A stretch of DNA of 6,211 nucleotides. Source: Clostridia bacterium (GTDB taxonomy: Bacteria > Bacillota > Clostridia > Oscillospirales > CAG-272). The position numbers and the translations under genes were made by a program. The stretch covers positions 1-6,211 of the forward strand of contig JAFWWR010000090.1 of the NCBI GenBank assembly GCA_017518025.1, written 5' to 3'. Under the pieces are notes generated by a model. That model was not told the DNA's origin. It searched no databases and worked only from the letters and a program-made list of their open reading frames with translations. How positions within the stretch are numbered: position 1 is the first letter of the stretch; the number at the start of each line of letters is the position of its first letter. This document shows, piece after piece, positions 1 through 4,526 of the stretch.

Positions 1-1
1 C

Positions 2-43
2 CCGGAGGGACACAACTGCTACGAGCTCTACAAAATGATCTGA
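2..43 (+). CDS. C-terminal end of an upstream gene (partial, unrecognised)
   Basis: An open frame enters from the left edge (first complete codon at base 2) and ends with TGA at 41-43, giving the tail PEGHNCYELYKMI. The stop lies 14 bases before the CorA start, and the CorA ribosome binding site begins just after it. This matches the tight packing of the other genes, so I read it as the true end of a co-oriented gene. Thirteen residues are too few to assign a family. Confidence 0.55.
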   Translation, partial: PEGHNCYELYKMI

Positions 44-46
44 AGC

Positions 47-51
47 GGAGG
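47..51 (+). promoter_or_regulatory. Ribosome binding site of the CorA gene
   Basis: GGAGG, followed by an A-rich stretch of six bases and then ATG at 58. The site lies directly after the upstream stop codon and fixes the CorA start. No promoter-like sequence is visible between the two genes. Confidence 0.8.
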
Positions 52-57
52 AAAAAA

Positions 58-981
58 ATGAGTTATTACCTTTTGGAAGAGACTATCCGTCCCTGCGAGG
101 CGGAGGACCTGAAAGATCCGGCCGGACACAAGTACGTGGCGGTGCTGACGACTCCCGAATGGAAGCGCGAGCGTGAACGCTTCGACATGGGGATCGAGCT
201 TGAGCCGGACGTTCCGGATATTCACAACACCAAGGCGGAGGTGAACTACGATTCCCTCACCGGGACGTTCCTGATACCGGACCGGGACGACCTGCAGGAG
301 CGTGATTTCCGTTTCGCCTTCGCGCTGGACGAAAAGGGCGTGGTATTCATCGACGACAGCGGCAAGGCCGGACAGATGATCGACGCCATCCGCCGAACAA
401 AACGGTGGAGAGAGCCCAGTCTCGAGCGTTTCCTGTACGATTTCCTCGAGCAGATCGTGGAACGTGACCTGGCCATAATGGAGAGGTACGAGGACGAGCT
501 GAATCGGATCGAGGACACGATACTGTCCTCGCAGGTGAAGACCGTCCCGTCCCGCGTCAACGAGATCAGAAGCGACATCCGCAAGCTGCTGGTGCACTAT
601 GAGCAGATCATCGACATGACGCAGGAGCTGGAGGAGAACGAAAACGGGTTCTTCAGCGAGGAAAACCTGCGATACATACACCTTTTCATGAATCTCATGG
701 CGCGGCGGCACGATACGGCGGTATCTCTCCGGGATTACACCATGCAGGTGCGGGACCTCTACAACGCGCAACTGGAGGTCAGCCAGAACAGGATAATGAC
801 GCTGCTCACGGTGGTCACGACGATTTTCATGCCGCTGACGCTCCTCACGGGGTGGTACGGGATGAACTTCCGCTATATGCCGGAACTGGGCTGGCGGATC
901 GGATATCCTCTGGTGACTCTTGTCGCCGTGGGGATCATCGCCTTCTGTCTGTTCCTTTTCAAAAAGAAGAAATGGCTGTAA
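58..981 (+). CDS. corA: CorA-family magnesium/divalent cation transporter
   Basis: A 307-residue protein of the CorA channel family, which forms homopentamers in the inner membrane and carries Mg2+ (some members Co2+, Ni2+ or Zn2+) into the cell. Visible features: an acidic, soluble N-terminal half (about 1-125); a long, charged, helical region (about 125-243) matching the CorA stalk; a first membrane helix at about 246-266; and the family signature G268-M269-N270 in YGMNF. MPEL follows at 274-277 in the loop, then a second membrane helix (about 283-301) and a basic tail, KKKKWL. The YGMNF...MPEL pairing is the classic CorA filter region, and the length is normal for the family. The start is set by GGAGG six bases upstream. 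The ion carried cannot be told from sequence. Nothing nearby suggests a special role, and no Mg2+-sensing leader is visible in the short upstream gap. Confidence 0.95.
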   Translation: MSYYLLEETIRPCEAEDLKDPAGHKYVAVLTTPEWKRERERFDMGIELEPDVPDIHNTKAEVNYDSLTGTFLIPDRDDLQERDFRFAFALDEKGVVFIDDSGKAGQMIDAIRRTKRWREPSLERFLYDFLEQIVERDLAIMERYEDELNRIEDTILSSQVKTVPSRVNEIRSDIRKLLVHYEQIIDMTQELEENENGFFSEENLRYIHLFMNLMARRHDTAVSLRDYTMQVRDLYNAQLEVSQNRIMTLLTVVTTIFMPLTLLTGWYGMNFRYMPELGWRIGYPLVTLVAVGIIAFCLFLFKKKKWL

Positions 982-1011
982 AGCAGAGAATATAAACCGA
1001 TCGGAGATATT

Positions 1012-1809
1012 ATGAGCACGAGAGAAGAGATCATAAGCGAGTTTTACGGCAAGGTCAACGAGGACACGCGGCTCACGCGGTCGAGGCAGGGGCAGCTTGA
1101 ATACTTCATTACGACGACGTTTATCCGCCGTTTCGCCTTCCCCGGTGCGAAGATCCTTGAGATCGGCGCGGGGACAGGCAGGTATTCCGTCGCCCTGGCG
1201 AAAGAGGGGTTCGACGTGACCGCGGTAGAGCTGCTGGAGGGCAACCTCTCCGTTTTGAGAAAAAACGGCGCGGGGATCCCGAATCTGACGTCCCGTCAGG
1301 GCGACGGGTCTGACCTCGGATTTCTCGGGGACCGCACCTTTGATCTGACTCTCGTTTTCGGCCCGATGTATCATCTCTACGACAAAGCCGAGGCAGAACG
1401 CGCCGTGGACGAGGCCATACGGGTCACGAAGGACGGCGGCGTGATCTTCTTCGCGTTCCTCTCCGTCTACGGGATCATGTTTGCGAATTACCTGTACGGC
1501 CGGTGGTCGGCGGGCGAAGAGGAGAATTTCACGGAGGATTACAAGGTCAGGCACTTCAAAGAGCAGCTCTTCACCGGGTACGACGTGGCGGAGTTCGAGG
1601 CCATGTTCGGGAAAAAGCCCGTGACCCATATCACCACCGCCGGAGTGGACTGCATCCTGGAGGAGGCGGAGCAGATACCGGACTTTTCCCTCCCCGACCC
1701 GGATTTTGAGAAATTCAAGAGGTGGTATCTCCACTTCTGCGAGAAGCGGGAGCTGCTCGCAAGCTCCAATCATCTGCTTTATATCTGCAGAAAGAACGAA
1801 GAAAGATAA
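1012..1809 (+). CDS. Class I SAM-dependent methyltransferase, substrate unknown
   Basis: A 265-residue soluble protein with a Rossmann-type methyltransferase core. Motif I is E50-I-G-A-G-T-G56, the glycine-rich loop that holds S-adenosylmethionine. E73, at the end of the second strand (VTAVE), is the usual acidic residue contacting the ribose. G97-D98 sits where the adenine-contacting acidic residue is expected. The F110-D111 strand leads into LVFGPMYHLYD, followed by EAIRVTKDGG before the fifth strand. The Arg-Tyr after motif I and the GPMYHL segment resemble a family of small orphan methyltransferases common in Clostridia. The C-terminal part (about 150-265), rich in aromatic and acidic residues, probably forms the substrate cap. 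A GGAG at 1003-1006, five bases before the ATG, supports the start. It lies 30 bases after CorA and 2 bases before the next gene. A small-molecule substrate is more likely than rRNA, but that is inference. Confidence 0.88.
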   Translation: MSTREEIISEFYGKVNEDTRLTRSRQGQLEYFITTTFIRRFAFPGAKILEIGAGTGRYSVALAKEGFDVTAVELLEGNLSVLRKNGAGIPNLTSRQGDGSDLGFLGDRTFDLTLVFGPMYHLYDKAEAERAVDEAIRVTKDGGVIFFAFLSVYGIMFANYLYGRWSAGEEENFTEDYKVRHFKEQLFTGYDVAEFEAMFGKKPVTHITTAGVDCILEEAEQIPDFSLPDPDFEKFKRWYLHFCEKRELLASSNHLLYICRKNEER

Positions 1810-1811
1810 AA

Positions 1812-2282
1812 ATGGAAAAACGGAGTTTTCTTCTCGATCTTCGGGAGGAATTTGAATTCGATCTGACGGAAGACGGCGACCGGGCAGTTATAACGAACAG
1901 GGACAACGGCAAATATATCGAAGTGATCGAGGACAGGTATTACGCCGGCGAGTCGCGGACGGAGACTTATACCGAGTACACCGTCTGCTTCGCCACCCAG
2001 CACCGGCACTACGACGACGCGGAGGACGCCGCGGACTATATCCGTCAGTTACTGACAGACGAAGTCCTTCCACTGGAGTTTTACCTCGATGGAAAGAACC
2101 GCTTCGGATGCGATATAGAGCGGGAAAAACTCGACGGTCTCTCGCCGGAGGTGCTGGCTGACGTCGTCGGATACCCGGTCGAACGCTTGTCACAGTTCGA
2201 ATTTGAAATACACAGCTGGTCGGGAAGATACGACGTCACAAAAACGGGAGTCGCCGACGCCGGTCCCGTTATAATCGTATAA
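1812..2282 (+). CDS. Hypothetical acidic protein, family not recognised
   Basis: A 156-residue soluble protein with no signal peptide or membrane segment. I do not recognise a named family. It is clearly acidic, with alternating charged and hydrophobic stretches that suggest a beta-rich N-terminal half (FEFDLTEDGDRAVITN, then KYIEVIEDRYY). A distinctive central segment reads FATQHRHYDD, followed by a probable helix (AEDAADYIRQLL) and then LEFYLDGKNRFGCDIE. The QHRHYDD histidine/aspartate cluster could bind metal, but no known motif matches it. The same frame stays open upstream to an ATG at 1722, but that would mean 90 bases overlapping the methyltransferase. I chose ATG 1812 because it follows the methyltransferase stop by two bases. 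There is only a weak purine-rich AAGAAAG ahead of it and no good Shine-Dalgarno, so translation probably depends on coupling to the methyltransferase. Its partner and role are unknown. Confidence 0.75.
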   Translation: MEKRSFLLDLREEFEFDLTEDGDRAVITNRDNGKYIEVIEDRYYAGESRTETYTEYTVCFATQHRHYDDAEDAADYIRQLLTDEVLPLEFYLDGKNRFGCDIEREKLDGLSPEVLADVVGYPVERLSQFEFEIHSWSGRYDVTKTGVADAGPVIIV

Positions 2283-2283
2283 A

Positions 2284-2289
2284 AAGGAA
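2284..2289 (+). promoter_or_regulatory. Ribosome binding site of the Ntn hydrolase gene
   Basis: AAGGAA, six bases before ATG 2296. It fixes a start that places a cysteine at residue 2, which matters because this enzyme class needs that cysteine as its mature N-terminus. Confidence 0.7.
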
Positions 2290-2295
2290 AACGTC

Positions 2296-2985
2296 ATGTG
2301 TACGAGTATCGTGGTAAACAGAAGAAAGACGATCGTCGGGTGGAATCTCGATCTTTCTGATATGGAGCACCGGGTCCGGGTCGCGGAAAACGGAGTCTTT
2401 ATCGAGATAAACGACAAGGCGGAGGGATGGATGCCCCTTTTCGGCGCCAATTCCCGGGGCGATTTCGTGGGAATGCCCACCTGCTGGCCACACGATCCGC
2501 GCAGCGACCCCGCGGAGGGGAGCGAGAACGTCATCCGGCTTGATATCGATCTGCTGACGGGCAAAAAGACGCTGTCTGAGATCCGGGAGATCGCGGAGAC
2601 GCGCCCGGTTTCGAGCGTTCCGGGGACCACGTTCATGGCTTCCCTTTCCGACGCGGACGGCAACGTGCTCCACGTCGTTCCCGGGCAGGGGTATAAGTAT
2701 TATGAAAAGCCGGATCACGCGGTGCTGACGAATTTTTCGCCGTTCAAGATGGATTCGGAGACCCATCCGTGGATGGGGTGGGACAGGTACAACACAGCCG
2801 AGACTATGATCGCCGGAGCGGGGTCGGTTTTTGACGTTCCGGACTGCTTTAACGTGCTTCGGGCGGTCTCCCAGGAGGTCTGTCCCACGGTGGTGTCCAT
2901 GGTCTACGACGTAACGGAGCGTACAGCATTCTGGTGCGAGGACCGCAGGTGGGACGACGTGAAGGTACACGTTTTTAAGAAGTAA
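2296..2985 (+). CDS. N-terminal-cysteine (Ntn) linear amide hydrolase, choloylglycine hydrolase/AAT-like
   Basis: A 229-residue cytosolic protein beginning MCTSIVV. In the penicillin V acylase/bile salt hydrolase and acyl-CoA:6-APA acyltransferase (AAT) relatives, removal of Met1 or a short propeptide exposes a nucleophilic cysteine that cleaves linear amides. Supporting features: Cys2; G15-W16-N17-L18-D19 at the place of the family's Arg-x-x-Asp; a G-x-N-x-x-G turn at 50-55; D119-A-D-G122 resembling the 'DA.G' strand of AAT-type proteins; and L144-T145-N146, whose Asn matches the oxyanion-hole Asn before NFSPF. The C-terminal WCEDRRW holds arginines that could stand for the family's last catalytic Arg. 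Oddities: Trp16 sits where relatives usually have Arg, and at 229 residues it is much shorter than typical bile salt hydrolases (over 300). The substrate is unknown, and bile salts should not be assumed. It could instead be a peptidase C45-like enzyme. It follows the previous stop by 13 bases. Confidence 0.72.
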   Translation: MCTSIVVNRRKTIVGWNLDLSDMEHRVRVAENGVFIEINDKAEGWMPLFGANSRGDFVGMPTCWPHDPRSDPAEGSENVIRLDIDLLTGKKTLSEIREIAETRPVSSVPGTTFMASLSDADGNVLHVVPGQGYKYYEKPDHAVLTNFSPFKMDSETHPWMGWDRYNTAETMIAGAGSVFDVPDCFNVLRAVSQEVCPTVVSMVYDVTERTAFWCEDRRWDDVKVHVFKK

Positions 2986-2997
2986 AGGGAAGGTTTT

Positions 2998-3948
2998 ATG
3001 GAATATACAAAGATACGCGAGCGGTTATTTGAGCTGCGGGACGAAAAATACCGGGATTTTCAGGCGAAGCTGATACCGGAATTCGATCCGGAGCGCATGA
3101 TCGGCGTGCGGACGCCGGATCTCCGGGCGCTGGCGAAGGAGATCAAGGACGAGCCGGAGACGGCGGAGTTCCTCGCTTCCCTGCCGCACGATTATTTCGA
3201 CGAGGATCAGCTTCACGCGTTCGTCATATCACAGAAAAAGGATTTTGACGAGTGCCTGCGGCTGACGGACGAGTTTCTCCCGTACGTGAACAACTGGGCG
3301 ACCTGCGACCAGCTCTCGCCGAAGGCGTTCCGCAAGAATACGGACGTGCTTATACATCACGTGCTGCGGTGGGTCACATCGGACAAGGTATATACCGCCC
3401 GGTTCGGGATCGGGATGCTGATGCAGCACTACCTCGACGACAAATTCGATCCGGCGTATCCCGCCGTGGTGTCGTCCCTGCGATCTGATGAGTACTACGT
3501 GAACATGATGATCGCCTGGTATTTCGCCACGGCGCTGGCAAAGCAGTATGAGGCGGCCGTCCCTTACATCGAGGGGTATATGCTGGACGCGTGGACTCAC
3601 AACAAGGCGATACAGAAGTGCGTCGAGAGCCGGAGGATCAGCGACGGGACGAAGGAATACCTGAAAACGCTGAGGATACGTACAAAGAACCCGGAAGAGA
3701 TCCGGATAAAGAGGATCTCGTATTTCGAGGCGATACTGAACGAGGCGGAGACAGATCTGAGATCAGGTTCCGACTGCGAAGATAACGGTTTTGATGGCAG
3801 GTTCGCCGCTCTGGGCGCTTACTACGCGAGCAACGTGTGGAAGGACGACTTCACCGCGGACGAGGCGGGGCTGCTCCCCCGCGATCTGCCCCGGGGCGTC
3901 CTGTCTGAGGACGGGATCTACGACGTTCTGACGGAGTTCGGGAAATGA
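2998..3948 (+). CDS. AlkD-like DNA alkylation repair protein fused to a C-terminal DUF4298-like domain
   Basis: A 316-residue soluble protein in two parts. Residues 1 to about 228 match the AlkD/AlkC HEAT-repeat family, whose best known members are DNA glycosylases that excise bulky or cationic N3/N7-alkylated purines without base flipping. Visible marks: GVRTPDLRALAKEI at 36-49; N98-N-W100-A-T-C-D104, matching the catalytic Trp/Asp four-residue spacing of Bacillus cereus AlkD (W109/D113); R135 after the YTA turn; W174, at the place of AlkD W187; and the ending HNKAIQKCVESRRISDGTKEY. From about 235 to the end there is a second unit: a helix (RIKRISYFEAILNEAE), then W281-K-D-D-F-T-A-D-E-A-G at 281-291 and LPRGVLSEDGIYDVLTE at 297-313. 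I recognise this as DUF4298-like, usually a stand-alone protein of about 90 residues. The linker has no methionine, so a separate start is unlikely. A good AAGGGAAGG site lies just before ATG 2998. Confidence 0.88.
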   Translation: MEYTKIRERLFELRDEKYRDFQAKLIPEFDPERMIGVRTPDLRALAKEIKDEPETAEFLASLPHDYFDEDQLHAFVISQKKDFDECLRLTDEFLPYVNNWATCDQLSPKAFRKNTDVLIHHVLRWVTSDKVYTARFGIGMLMQHYLDDKFDPAYPAVVSSLRSDEYYVNMMIAWYFATALAKQYEAAVPYIEGYMLDAWTHNKAIQKCVESRRISDGTKEYLKTLRIRTKNPEEIRIKRISYFEAILNEAETDLRSGSDCEDNGFDGRFAALGAYYASNVWKDDFTADEAGLLPRDLPRGVLSEDGIYDVLTEFGK

Positions 3949-4508
3949 ATCTTAAAAAATACGACGGAAAAACCGTACGGCTGACGACCCGGGACGGTGA
4001 GATATTCGACGGGGAATGCGGCTTTTCCTCCGCGGAATACTGCCTTCACGAGTACGGACGGGAGGAAGACGCGCTGGAGATCGACAGCTTCCTGTTTTAT
4101 GGGTCGCAGATACAAAAGATCGAAGAAATAACCGACGGTGAGCCCCGGTTGTGGTTCGGCAGGCAGCTTCACCGGATGAAACTGGATCACGACGCCTTCG
4201 TCAAGGTCGAAAACGGCTCGAAAACCGTCGAGATGCGCCTGAACGATGAAAAGCGGCGCAGGATCGCCGTCGGCGACGTGATAAAGTTCGAGGACAGGAG
4301 CGACGAGGGCGAGATCATCCACGTCAAGGTGGTCGGAAAACGGGTTTTCAGGTCGTTCGGGGATCTGTACGCTTCCCTGCCTCCCGGCGCTCTCGGCTAC
4401 GGCGACGAGGAATCGTCTTCCGCCTCGCCTGACGACATGCTGAAATACTACACGGAAGAAGAACAGATCAAAAACGGAGTCGTAGGAATAGAAATACGGC
4501 TTTTATAA
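3945..4508 (+). CDS. LSm-like plus ASCH domain protein, putative RNA/nucleotide-binding
   Basis: A 187-residue soluble protein with two apparent domains. Residues 1-63 (starting MNLKKYDGKTVRLTTRDGEI) have the pattern of a bacterial LSm-like fold: 'y.gk.V.l.t.dG..f.G', an acidic stretch, then 'I..f.fy.sqI.kIEEI'. Residues about 69-187 form an ASCH domain, a PUA-related fold tied to RNA or modified nucleosides. The signature GxKxxExR is complete as G91-S-K93-T-V-E96-M-R98, followed by LNDEKRRRIAVGD and an ending NGVVGIEIRLL typical of Firmicute ASCH proteins. In E. coli YqfB, the N4-acetylcytidine amidohydrolase, the residue matching E96 is the catalytic Thr24, so this protein is unlikely to share that activity. 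The start overlaps the AlkD stop (ATGA at 3945-3948), with GGAG at 3933-3936 inside the upstream gene, which suggests translational coupling. The LSm assignment is weaker than the ASCH one. Confidence 0.82.
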   Translation: MNLKKYDGKTVRLTTRDGEIFDGECGFSSAEYCLHEYGREEDALEIDSFLFYGSQIQKIEEITDGEPRLWFGRQLHRMKLDHDAFVKVENGSKTVEMRLNDEKRRRIAVGDVIKFEDRSDEGEIIHVKVVGKRVFRSFGDLYASLPPGALGYGDEESSSASPDDMLKYYTEEEQIKNGVVGIEIRLL

Positions 4509-4510
4509 AA

Positions 4511-4518
4511 AAAGGAGG
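4511..4518 (+). promoter_or_regulatory. Strong ribosome binding site of the ABC exporter gene
   Basis: AAAGGAGG, a near-perfect anti-16S match, eight bases before ATG 4527. It is the strongest Shine-Dalgarno site in the window and fixes the exporter start in a gap of only 18 bases after the ASCH gene. The run of A before it is not preceded by a hairpin, so I do not read the gap as a terminator. Confidence 0.85.
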
Positions 4519-4526
4519 AACACGCC

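Noticed and set aside
28..1773. A very long minus-strand open frame (581 codons) opposite CorA and the methyltransferase
   Set aside because: It lies exactly antisense to two genes with full family motifs, its translation is rich in Arg, His, Val and Leu without domain logic, and long antisense frames are expected when codon third positions favour G and C.
1722..1811. Upstream in-frame start extending the 156-residue protein by 30 residues
   Set aside because: The extension would lie entirely inside the methyltransferase gene and reads as out-of-frame translation of it. ATG 1812, two bases after the methyltransferase stop, fits the packing of the neighbouring genes.
2269..2970. Minus-strand open frame of 233 codons opposite the Ntn hydrolase
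   Set aside because: It is antisense to a gene with a clear N-terminal Cys and catalytic-type motifs, and its translation shows no recognisable protein pattern. It is a codon-bias shadow.
3945..4508. Annotation of the ASCH protein as an N4-acetylcytidine amidohydrolase like YqfB
   Set aside because: The catalytic Thr of YqfB (GRKTITIR) is replaced by Glu96 in GSKTVEMR, and the protein belongs to the longer Firmicute ASCH type.
4501..4526. A-rich stretch between the ASCH gene and the ABC exporter as a possible terminator
   Set aside because: There is no stem-forming inverted repeat before it and no T-run on the transcribed strand; the A-run leads into a strong Shine-Dalgarno site.
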